A DNA stretch of 12,769 nucleotides from G001797105 sp964528155 (GCA_964528155.1 CAZGRL010000102.1:1-12769), one strand, 5' to 3'; positions 6,001-11,700 are shown, counted from the stretch's first letter. The notes: a model not told the origin generated them from the sequence alone. Program-made: numbers and translations.

Positions 6001-8484
6001 TTTCGATTGGATCTGGGCACGCAAGCTCGTCGCCTCCGAGCCGGGCGCCGTTGCCGGCAGCGAAGAAGATGTCATCCGCGTCCAGATCACCGTCAGCGCG
6101 CACAGCACCGCCGCCGACGGGAGCGACCCGCAGCTCATCACCAGCACGTCGACGACGATCAACTCCGACACTGCCAATCCGCTGACGCTCGATCTGGGCT
6201 CGGGGACGCAACAGACCTTCACACAGGCCGATCCTCGCCGCGTCAGGCTGCAGATTGCGGTGACACAGGTCTCCGGTGGTGCGAGCTTCACCCTCGGCTA
6301 CGACTCGGCCTCCGACCTAACAAACCTCGAGACCCCCAATCTGACCGTCCCCGAGGTCTCGCTGCCGTTCGTGGCCCTGGCGATCCTGCTCCCATTGCTC
6401 GCTGCCGCCTTGACCATGAACCGCAAGACCGCTGTCCGACTTGCAAGCTTGCTGGCATCGCTGACCATCGCCCTGGGGCTGCTCGCCAGTCAGGTGGGGA
6501 CGGTAACGGCTGCGCCGGATGAGTTCTACCTGCACGACAACGCCACTGCCTCCGGAGTGGCCTGGTACAACGCCGACTGGGGCTATCGGAAGAAGATCAC
6601 CATAGATGGAGGCCAAGTAAGCGGAGCATCGGATCTCGACTACTTCCCCGTGCTGGTGAGTCTGACGGATACGGATTGGGCGGGCACGGGAAATGGCGGC
6701 AAAGTCAGGCTATCCGACGGTGGCGACATCCTCTTCACCAGCTCAGACGGCACAACGAAGCTGGACCATGAGATCGAGAGCTACGACAACACCACCGGCG
6801 CGCTGGTGGCCTGGGTCGAGGTCCCGGCGCTCCACGCCACCGCCGACACGGAGATCTACATCTACTACGGGAACGGAACCGGTGTTGCGGATCAATGGAA
6901 CATCAATGGCACCTGGGATGAAGGCGGAGCAGACGACTATGCCGCCGTCTGGCACCTGAGTGAAACGCCGAGTGATGGAACCGTGGGTGGTCACGCGGAC
7001 TCGACCGCGAATAACAATGACGGCACGCCCGAGAACTTCCAGGATGGCGGTGGCGGATCCACCGATGCCGTGGGACAGATGGATGGAGCGGATCTGTTTG
7101 CCGGGGATGACGACTACGTCACTGTGTCAAGTCCGACGAACACGGATCCCGCCAGTCAGCTGACCATATCCGCCTGGATCGACATCGACGGGTCGCCCTC
7201 ACATCATGGGGAAATCATCAGCCGCGGCGACAGCTATGCCCTGCGCTTGTGGATGACCGGTGAGATCCTGTTCTACAAATACAACGGATCGACCTGGATC
7301 AACATGGCGCCAGGGGGGGTCGACGTCATAGACGGTCAACCTCACTACATCGTCGGAAGGCAGGATGGGACAGGGATGTCCCTCTTCATCGACGGGATCG
7401 AGGTCGACAGCAATAGCGACACGAGCTCCATCGACTACAGCCTCGGCCCCACGTTGGAGATCGGGCGCCATGGTGACGGTGACCCTGGGTATGCCTATCT
7501 TGGGATCATCGATGAGGTCCGTGTCTCCAGCGTTGGTCGGTCCGACGATTGGATCGCGACGGAGTACAGCAATCAGTCGTCGCCCTCGACCTTCTTCAAA
7601 CCCCTGGGGGCGGAGGAGACTCCCTCCGTCAGCCCGGCCGGCAAGCTCATGAACACCACGCTCGGGTCAGGCGGCAGCACGCTCGTCTTCGACACACCGG
7701 GACAAGACGCCTACTGGTATACCGACATCAGCTATCCCACGGGTTCCGACGATGCCTCCATCGCCGCGGGCAACTACACGTTGAATCTCTACTTCGATTC
7801 TCTGCCGACCGGGGCTGGCAATTGGTATGACACCGCTTGGGGCTACCGAAAGATGCTGACGATCGACTCGGCACAGGTGGCGGACAACCTGAGCGATTAC
7901 ACAGTCCTGGTGAGCCTGCCGTCTGACAGCGAGCTTTCAACGTATGCCCAAGGCGACGGCGGCGACATCCTGTTCACCAGCTCCGACGGCACGACCAAGC
8001 TCGATCACGAGATCGAGCGCTATGTGTCGGGCACGGGGGAGCTTCAAGCGTGGGTCAAGTTGCCGAGCGTATCCAGCTCCGTCGATACCGATTTCTACAT
8101 GTACTACGGCAATCCGGGCGCCGCCGATCAATGGAATCCCGCCGCGGCCTGGGACAGCAACTACGTCGGGGTGTGGCACCTGGACGAGAGCGGAAACGGC
8201 ACCCTCGACGAATTCAGCGACAGCACCGGCAATTCGAACGACGGCACCGGAGGCAAGGGTTACTCGGGATACACGCCATCGCAATCTACAGGCCAAATCG
8301 GTTACGGACAGACGTTCGATGGCGTGAACGACTTCATCGACATGGCCAGTTCCGGTTGGGCGGACTCCAATTGGCCTTATCGCAAGCGCGTCGTCATCCA
8401 GGGCGATCAGGTCAGCGGCGCGTCAGACCTGAACAACTTCCCGGTCTTGATCAGCTTCGCTCCGGATAGCGACAACGACCTCAA
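2..8484 (+). CDS. Giant multi-unit DUF2341/LamG surface protein, part left of the gap (both ends missing)
   Basis: The frame is open from base 2 to the N run, about 2,827 codons without a stop. No start is visible. The first in-frame GTG, at base 107, lies inside a beta strand of a conserved domain and is not a credible start. Order of content: tail of a LamG-type domain, B domain, membrane hairpin 1; YLH module, DUF2341, jelly-roll, B, hairpin 2; DUF2341-LamG inserted in a YLH module, DUF2341, ConA-like sandwich, B, hairpin 3; YLH, DUF2341, ConA-like, B, hairpin 4; inserted DUF2341-LamG, YLH, DUF2341, start of a LamG interrupted by another DUF2341. DUF2341 and LamG families are typical of secreted or surface proteins and suggest glycan or adhesive binding outside the cell; no catalytic motif was seen. 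What is seen: continuous frame, repeats, five potential membrane/signal junctions across the gene (four here). Function is inferred. No neighbouring gene is in view, so operon context is unknown. Confidence 0.9.
89..364 (+). repeat. B domain copy 1 (unnamed pre-anchor beta domain)
   Basis: This is the first of five copies of a roughly 90-residue domain always placed just before the membrane hairpin. The shared pattern is V-x-I-T-[VI]-[ST], D-G-S-x-P, S-T-x-I, L-x-L-G-S-G, T-F-T-x-A-D-P, two or three residues then R-[VL], S-F-x-L-x-[YF]-D-S and L-[DE]-T-P, ending in [VA]-P-[ED]. Spacing of hydrophobic and Thr/Ser residues suggests a beta sandwich. I do not recognise a named family. This copy is the most divergent at its end, with A-P-E instead of V-P-E. 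Confidence 0.8.
368..520 (+). other. Membrane hairpin / anchor-plus-signal-peptide junction 1
   Basis: The first hydrophobic helix (about 371-427) has a central I-P-L-L; a short basic loop G-R-R-L-G-V-R (428-448) follows, then a second hydrophobic segment (about 449-511) ending V-S-A before A-P-D-A-F-F-L-H. The basic loop fits the positive-inside rule, giving out-in-out topology. The second half has the n-, h- and c-regions of a signal peptide with a -3/-1 rule site (Val, Ala) at base 520/521. Whether it is cut or stays as a transmembrane helix cannot be decided from sequence. Confidence 0.8.
521..736 (+). other. YLH module copy 1 (uninterrupted, start of unit 1)
   Basis: It begins A-P-D-A-F-F-L-H directly after the predicted signal peptidase site, then N-G-G-x-M-M-N, a V-F-D-T strand, W-Y-T-D-L-A-Y-P-T-G, D-D-A-T-L and M-Y-F-D-Q-L-P-D-P. 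In units 1 and 3 it is continuous; in units 2, 4 and 5 it is split by a large cassette. The family is unnamed to me. It is probably a small beta domain at the mature N-terminus of each unit. Confidence 0.7.
737..1039 (+). other. DUF2341 copy 1 (short W-F variant)
   Basis: The domain opens with W-W-D-x-x-Y-L-Y-R-Q-Q-I-T-V and closes with Y-Y-V-Y-Y-G, the hallmark end of DUF2341. It belongs to a short variant (copies 1, 3 and 4) in which the middle reads V-V-Y-W-N-G-S and E-T-W-F-R instead of the K-L-D-H-E-I-E strand of the long copies. DUF2341 occurs in surface proteins with LamG-type domains; its ligand is unknown. This copy ends in Y-Y-G-C, a rare cysteine. Confidence 0.75.
1055..1645 (+). 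other. Jelly-roll-like domain unique to unit 1
   Basis: About 195 residues sit between DUF2341 copy 1 and B domain copy 2, where units 2 and 3 carry a ConA-like sandwich. The pattern is Q-F-S-A-G-T, W-Q-I-T-R-I-S-F-Y, a D-V-A-G-F-V-F-D strand, W-S-A-A-Q-P and G-Q-Q-Y-Y-I-A-I-L-P. This resembles the carbohydrate-binding or choice-of-anchor jelly-rolls in which an L-x-x-G-x-x-Y-x-I strand closes the fold. A C-S-E-C pair lies at 1514-1525. The assignment to a fold is by pattern only. Confidence 0.45.
1664..1945 (+). repeat. B domain copy 2
   Basis: Same pre-anchor domain as at 89-364: V-Q-I-T-V-T-V, D-G-S-D-P, T-L-D-L-G-S-G, T-F-T-Q-A-D-P-R-R-L-R-V, D-Q-V-N-G-A-G-S-F-S-L and Y-D-S-A, ending L-E-T-P and V-P-D. 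The D-Q-V-N-G motif is shared with copy 3, which suggests these two are sister copies. Confidence 0.82.
1949..2107 (+). other. Membrane hairpin / junction 2
   Basis: Helix 1 at about 1952-2002 contains F-I-P-I-L-T-F-V-L-T. Then comes E-Q and four arginines (2006-2023), then L-A-A-R and helix 2 at about 2036-2095. It ends A-V-A before S-P-D-A-F-Y-L-H, with a predicted signal peptidase site at 2107/2108. The four-arginine cluster is the strongest positive-inside signal in the window, shared with junction 3. Seen: hydrophobicity, charges, A-x-A. Inferred: cleavage and topology. Confidence 0.82.
2108..2155 (+). other. First piece of split YLH module, unit 2
   Basis: S-P-D-A-F-Y-L-H-D is followed by a short linker and then immediately by a DUF2341 domain. 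Compared with units 1 and 3, the module breaks just after Y-L-H-D; its remaining part resumes at about 3203. Confidence 0.65.
2156..2536 (+). other. DUF2341 copy 2 (long L-D-H-E-I-E variant)
   Basis: It opens with W-Y-D-T-D-W-S-Y-R-Q-K-I-T-I-D, continues with Y-F-P-V-L-V, G-G-D-I-L-F-T, K-L-D-H-E-I-E-R-Y-D, A-W-V-E-V-P and Y-I-Y-Y-G-N, and ends with G-T-W-D-E-G-G. These are the classic DUF2341 strands. It lies inside the YLH module of unit 2 and runs directly into LamG copy 1 as one cassette. Confidence 0.88.
2537..3190 (+). other. LamG / concanavalin A-like domain copy 1
   Basis: It begins A-W-H-L-S-E, has F-T-V-S-M-W-L-N, W-Y-Y-V-T-G-V-V-D, L-R-L-Y-V-D-G and L-D-D-V-R-V, and closes with W-I-A-T-E-Y-N-N-Q-S-S-P-S-A-F-F-K-P-L-G. 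This is the normal layout of a LamG (Laminin_G_3-like) sandwich, a family that binds glycans or proteins outside the cell. It is the close sister of LamG copy 5, 8.3 kb downstream. Confidence 0.85.
2604..2632 (+). repeat. 29-base exact repeat, first copy (in LamG copy 1)
   Basis: These 29 bases are identical to 10904-10932, exactly 8,300 bases downstream. They encode V-T-G-T-V-T-R-Q-A in both LamG copies. It is the longest perfect match I noticed by eye between the two sister cassettes. Confidence 0.85.
3203..3391 (+). other. Second piece of split YLH module, unit 2
   Basis: It resumes with P-A-G-R-T-M-D, G-A-A-T-L-T-F-D-T, Y-W-Y-T-D-V-S-Y-P-T-G, G-D-A-T-L, G-N-Y-T and L-Y-F-D-Q-L-P-D-P. It aligns with the middle and end of the continuous copies at 521-736 and 4874-5089. 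Confidence 0.68.
3392..3700 (+). other. DUF2341 copy 3 (short W-F variant)
   Basis: W-W-D-T-A-Y-A-Y-R-K-Q-I-T-V opens it; D-V-R-V-V-H-F-D-G-S, L-D-P-L-S-S-W-D-D, Q-I-W-F-A and Y-Y-L-Y-Y-G-N follow. Closely related to copies 1 and 4, and like them followed by a non-LamG beta sandwich. Confidence 0.78.
3719..4423 (+). other. ConA-like sandwich domain 1 after DUF2341
   Basis: It starts D-W-A-N-V-F-M-L-G-D-D-F-G-D-G, a common opening of concanavalin A-like domains that follow DUF2341. It has F-V-I-R-H-K-T-K-V, Y-Y-I-H-E-L-V-S-D-G-T-D-W-Y and W-V-Y-V-R-D-Y-V-P-S-E-P-N-A-A-L-G-S-E-E, a typical closing strand of the family. Length is about 235 residues. A ligand-binding role is inferred; no catalytic residues are evident. 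Confidence 0.6.
4433..4711 (+). repeat. B domain copy 3
   Basis: Carries V-D-I-T-I-S-V, D-G-S-D-P, L-S-L-G-S-G, T-F-T-Q-A-D-P-R, D-Q-V-N-G-V-G-S-F-D-L-A-Y-D-S-A, L-E-T-P and V-P-E. Same position, length and motif order as the other four copies. Confidence 0.82.
4715..4873 (+). other. Membrane hairpin / junction 3
   Basis: Helix 1 (about 4718-4768) contains F-I-P-I-L-T-F-V-L-T, then E-K and four arginines, then M-A-A-R and helix 2 (about 4802-4846). The end A-F-A is followed by S-P-D-A-F-Y-L-H, with a predicted signal peptidase site at 4873/4874. An in-frame ATG at 4790 would by itself start a normal signal peptide, but no well-spaced ribosome binding site precedes it (nearest GGAG at 4771-4774, about 15 bases away). 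Confidence 0.82.
4874..5089 (+). other. YLH module copy 3 (uninterrupted, start of unit 3)
   Basis: S-P-D-A-F-Y-L-H-D-N-A-L-N-G-G-K, D-M-N-I, A-I-T-F-D-T, W-F-T-D-I-S-Y-P-T-G-Q-D-D-A-T-L and M-Y-F-D-Q-L-P-D-P. It is nearly collinear with the copy at 521-736 and shows the undisturbed form of the module. Confidence 0.72.
5090..5396 (+). other. DUF2341 copy 4 (short W-F variant)
   Basis: W-W-D-S-S-Y-L-Y-R-K-Q-I-T-V, I-D-H-A-S-L-V, D-L-R-I-V-Y-W-N-G-S, L-S-S-W-D-D, T-V-W-F-R and Y-Y-V-Y-Y-G-N. The D-H-A-S-L-V and S-W-D-D strands are shared with copy 3, so units 2 and 3 appear related here. Confidence 0.78.
5420..6064 (+). other. ConA-like sandwich domain 2 after DUF2341
   Basis: Starts D-K-A-N-I-F-D-L-W-D-D-F-N-D and ends F-D-W-I-W-A-R-K-L-V-A-S-E-P-G-A-V-A-G-S-E-E, the same frame as domain 1. 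The middle has I-L-T-I-D-A-G-G-G-N, W-N-I-Y-D-V-E-R and R-A-I-R-D-G. Two cysteines (5675-5677, 5711-5713), 12 residues apart, are among the few in the protein and may form a disulfide. Confidence 0.6.
6071..6355 (+). repeat. B domain copy 4
   Basis: V-Q-I-T-V-S, D-G-S-D-P, L-T-L-D-L-G-S-G, T-F-T-Q-A-D-P-R-R-V-R-L, A-S-F-T-L-G-Y-D-S-A, L-E-T-P and V-P-E, directly before the fourth hairpin. Confidence 0.82.
6359..6511 (+). other. Membrane hairpin / junction 4
   Basis: Helix 1 (about 6362-6412) contains A-I-L-L-P-L-L-A. The loop is M-N-R-K-T-A-V-R (6416-6439), and helix 2 (about 6440-6496) ends V-T-A before A-P-D-E-F-Y-L-H; predicted cut at 6511/6512. The ATG at 6416 would begin an ordinary signal peptide, but no ribosome binding site is seen upstream of it. 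Confidence 0.82.
6512..6562 (+). other. First piece of split YLH module, unit 4
   Basis: A-P-D-E-F-Y-L-H-D-N-A-T-A-S-G, then the DUF2341 opening W-Y-N-A-D-W. The rest of the module resumes at about 7625, so the cassette sits at the same place as in units 2 and 5. Confidence 0.65.
6563..6937 (+). other. DUF2341 copy 5 (long variant)
   Basis: W-Y-N-A-D-W-G-Y-R-K-K-I-T-I-D, Y-F-P-V-L-V, G-G-D-I-L-F-T, K-L-D-H-E-I-E-S-Y-D, A-W-V-E-V-P, Y-I-Y-Y-G-N and G-T-W-D-E-G-G. It forms one cassette with LamG copy 2. Confidence 0.88.
6944..7609 (+). other. LamG domain copy 2
   Basis: V-W-H-L-S-E, D-S-T-A-N-N-N-D-G-T, D-D-Y-V-T-V, L-T-I-S-A-W-I-D-I, H-Y-I-V-G-R-Q-D, L-F-I-D-G, I-I-D-E-V-R-V and W-I-A-T-E-Y-S-N-Q-S-S-P-S-T-F-F-K-P-L-G. 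Complete LamG layout, clearly less similar to LamG copy 1 than copy 5 is. Confidence 0.87.
7625..7819 (+). other. Second piece of split YLH module, unit 4
   Basis: S-V-S-P-A-G-K-L-M-N-T-T-L-G, L-V-F-D-T-P-G-Q, Y-W-Y-T-D-I-S-Y-P-T-G, D-D-A-S-I-A-A-G-N-Y-T-L and L-Y-F-D-S-L-P. The end differs from units 1-3 (T-G-A-G-N instead of D-P-W-W), and the following DUF2341 is of the long type. Confidence 0.68.
7820..8164 (+). other. DUF2341 copy 6 (long variant)
   Basis: W-Y-D-T-A-W-G-Y-R-K, L-V-S-L-P-S-D-S-E-L, G-G-D-I-L-F-T, K-L-D-H-E-I-E-R-Y, A-W-V-K-L-P and Y-M-Y-Y-G-N. Followed by LamG copy 3, which is interrupted. Confidence 0.87.
8165..8353 (+). other. LamG domain copy 3, first part (interrupted)
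   Basis: V-W-H-L-D-E-S-G-N-G, D-S-T-G-N-S-N-D-G-T and Q-T-F-D-G-V-N-D-F-I-D-M form the first strands of a LamG. After M-A-S-S the sequence turns into a new DUF2341 opening. The missing strands L-D-V-T-G-S-A-I-S-L-E-A-W-V-R-Y appear about 1.1 kb later, at 9460. Confidence 0.78.
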
Positions 8485-8757
8485 NNNNNNNNNNCTGACG
8501 GTGAGTGCGGCGATCGCCGCGCTCGGGCCGGGGACGGCGGCCACGTCGGCAAGAACGACGGCACGGACATCTTCTTCACCAATGACGAGGGGGCGAAGCT
8601 CGACCATGAACTGGAGAAGTATGATCCGGCCACCGGGGAACTGATCGCCTGGGTCGAGGCGCCGGAGCTCTACGCCTATGCCAACACGACGATCTATATG
8701 TACTACGGCTACGCCTCGGCCACGGATCAGCAGAATCCCTCCGGCACCTGGAGCAAC
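8354..8757 (+). other. DUF2341 copy 7 (long variant, contains the assembly gap)
   Basis: Before the gap: S-N-W-P-Y-R-K-R-V-V-I and N-F-P-V-L-I-S-F. After the gap, in the other frame: G-G-H-V, T-D-I-F-F-T, K-L-D-H-E-L-E-K-Y-D, A-W-V-E-A-P and Y-M-Y-Y-G-Y. Together they make one domain, which supports joining the two contigs. The bases 8495-8532 do not fit the domain. Confidence 0.75.
8485..8494. other. Assembly gap (10 N) inside DUF2341 copy 7
   Basis: There are ten N bases. The domain before the gap reads into the F-P-V-L-I-S strand of DUF2341; the domain after it resumes at G-G-H-V, so the gap falls in one repeated domain. The stretch is present in at least six related copies in the window, which is enough to break a short-read assembly. 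The reading frame differs by one base across it, so the true length is probably not 10. Confidence 0.97.
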
Positions 8758-11700
8758 GGCTACGAGTCCGTCTACCATCTGCACGATGACTTCGCCGATT
8801 CCTCCGGGAACCAAAGCGATGCCACCAACAACGGGTCCTCAGGCACGAGCGGCGTGGCAGGGGACGGTCAGAGTTTCAACGGATCGAGCCAGTACATCGA
8901 CACCAACTTCAACTCCAACTACGCCTCGGACCAGGACTTCACCTGGGAAGGTTGGTTCAAGGTCAACGGGGTCAACAACTCGGACGATATTCTGGGCATC
9001 GAGGACCGAGGCGGCGGCGACAATTCGGAGATCCGCCTTTCGGTGCGAGATGACCAGGCGCCCAGCGGCGAGGCCGACAGCTACGACGTCTGGATCCGGC
9101 CGGACAGCGGGACGGCCTACAGCGCCACCCAGCCGATTACTAATCCCGATGACGGTACCTGGCACTACGCGGTGCTTCTGCGCGATGGGACCACGGGTCG
9201 CCTGTACTACGATGGCGCGCAGGTGAATAGCAACAGCGTCGCGACCAATGCGCTCAACTTCCCGGTCACGCTGCTCATCGGAGGCCAGTGGGACACCGAT
9301 GCCTCAGGCATCCGGAACTACTTCGAAGGCGATCTGGATGAAATCCGAACCTCGACGGCGCTTCGCTCGCCGGACTGGATCGCCACTCAATATAGCAACA
9401 TCAGCTCCCCCTCGACCTTCTATCAGGTGCTCTCAGAAGAGCAGTCGAGCGACATCACGCTAGACGTGACCGGCAGCGCCATCAGCCTGGAGGCATGGGT
9501 TCGCTACGACAGTTCGAACCCCGGGCCGAACGGCGTCATGATGAAGAACGGCTGGGCGGATGGATACCGGATCGAGCTGGTGCCGTCACGATACCTCGAT
9601 TTCGAGCTTTCCGGCGACACCACCGCCGTGTGGACCGATAGCACGCTCTCGGCCTCGCCAGCCTGGCATCATGTCGTGGCCACCTATGACGGCAGCACGA
9701 TGCGGGAGTACGTGGACGGCCAGCCGGATACCGCCACGACCTCGCGGACCGGACCCATCGAGCGCGCCGGTAAGGAGTTCTGGATCGGCCACGGTGATCA
9801 TGCCATCGAAAAGGCCTGGAGCGACCCGTGGCAGGGCGAGATCGACGAGGTCCGCGTCTCCACCAACGCCCGTACAGCCGAGTGGATCGAGACCGAATAC
9901 AACAACCAACTCAATCAAGGCACGGGGTCCGGCGCATTCATCAAGACTCTCGGCGCGGCCGAATCCGCCGGGAGTGTTGACATCACAGTGACCGTCTCGC
10001 ACACGGCCGCCGACGGCAGCGACCCGACAACGATCGTTGCCAAGTCGACAACGATCGACGCAAACACGAGCGACCCCCTGGCTCTTGATCTCGGGAGCGG
10101 GGCGTTGCAGACATTCACAGCCGCCGACCCGCGCCTGTTGCGGGTCATGATCACCGTCGACTCAGTTGCCGGCGGCGGCAGCTTCACCCTGGCCTACGAC
10201 TCGTCCTCCGACGCCACCAGCCTCGACACGCCGAGTGTCACGGTGCCGGACTTCTCGCTCGCCTTCCTCGTGCTGGCGATCCTGATCCCGCTGCTCACAG
10301 CAACACTCACCATGCGGAGGAAGATGGCCATTCGCTTGCTGAGTGTCTTGGCTTCGCTCACCGTAGCGCTCGGGCTTCTGTCAGCCCAAGTGGGAACGGT
10401 GACGGCCGCGCCGGATGCGTACTACCTGCACGATGCGGCCACCGGCGGTTCGGGCAACTGGTACAACGCCAGTTGGCAATACCGAACGCCGATCACAATC
10501 GACAACACAAAGGTCAGCGGGAGTTCCAACCTGAGCTACTTCCCCGTGCTGGTCGATCTTACAGACGGCGCCAGGGCCGACACCGCCCATGGCGGCCATG
10601 TCGAGCAGTCAGATGGCGGCGACATCCTGTTCACCGCCGGGGATGGCACGACGAAGCTGGACCATGAAATCGAAAGCTATGACAACACCACCGGGGCGCT
10701 GGTGGCCTGGGTCGAAGTTCCGACGCTCAATGCCCTGAGCGACACCGATATCTACGTCTACTACGGAAACGCCGGGGCGTCCGACCAGTGGAACATCAGT
10801 GGAACATGGGATGAGGGGGGAAGCCAGAACTTTCGGGGTGTATGGCATCTGGATGAAGCCTCCGGCAGCGCGATCGATTCAACCTCGTACGGCACGAGCG
10901 GCTCCGTGACCGGGACGGTGACACGCCAGGCTTCCGGCCCCTTCAGCTATGCCTACGACTACGGCACGGATGGTGAGGTAAATCCCGGAGATCCTGGCGA
11001 CGGCCATCTAGACTTCGGCTCGAACAGCTTCACTGTCAGCATGTGGCTCAACCTGGACCAGAGCACCGGGACTTATCAGTTGCCTCTCTCCAAGGGAGGA
11101 TACCAGTCAAGCAGTCCCGGCTATGCATTCGAGCTCAATACCAGTGCAACGGGCCTCCAATTCGAGATCAGTGATGGGTCTGCCTATGAAACCTCTCCTG
11201 TGGAGACCGTCGCGCTCGACACCTGGTACTACGTTACAGGAGTGGTAGACAAGCCCAACAATAGGCTCCGACTCTACGTTGATGGATCGCAGATCGGCTC
11301 CGGAACAGACATCAGCGGCGTCGGCAGCACCAACTCCGGTGATTCTCTGACATTTGCGTTCAGCAACTACGATCTGGACGGCTTGCTTGATGAAGTCCGT
11401 GTCGCTTACTCGGCCCGGACGCCTGACTGGATCGCCACCGAGTACAACAACCAATCTTCCCCCTCCACCTTCTTCAAGCCGCTGGGCTCTGAGGAGACAT
11501 CCGGTGTCAGTCCGGCCGGCAAGACGATGAACACCACGCTCGGGTCGAGTGCGGCCACGCTGACCTTCGATACACCGGGGCAGAACACTTACTGGTATAC
11601 CGACATCAGCTACCCGGCCGGTGCCGGCGATGCCTCGATCGCTGCCGGTGACTACACCCTGAACATGTACTTCAATTCGCTGCCGTCCGGTTCGGGAGAC

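Noticed and set aside
5351..6211. Reverse-strand open frame of 286 codons, and similar ones at 3707-4462 and 11107-11970
   Set aside because: All lie antisense to confident DUF2341, LamG or ConA-like domains, have arginine- and valine-rich random composition and no recognisable motif.
107..8644. A single protein starting at the GTG at 107 and ending at the stop at 8642-8644
   Set aside because: The frame is open upstream to base 2 and the GTG lies within a conserved B domain strand. After the N run this frame no longer matches any domain; the true frame there is shifted by one base and stays open to the window end.
8165..9954. The nested LamG as a mere scaffolding error
   Set aside because: The left contig alone shows LamG turning into DUF2341, and the right contig alone shows LamG followed by headless LamG strands. 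The two fragments are complementary, which a random misjoin would not produce, though it remains to be confirmed.
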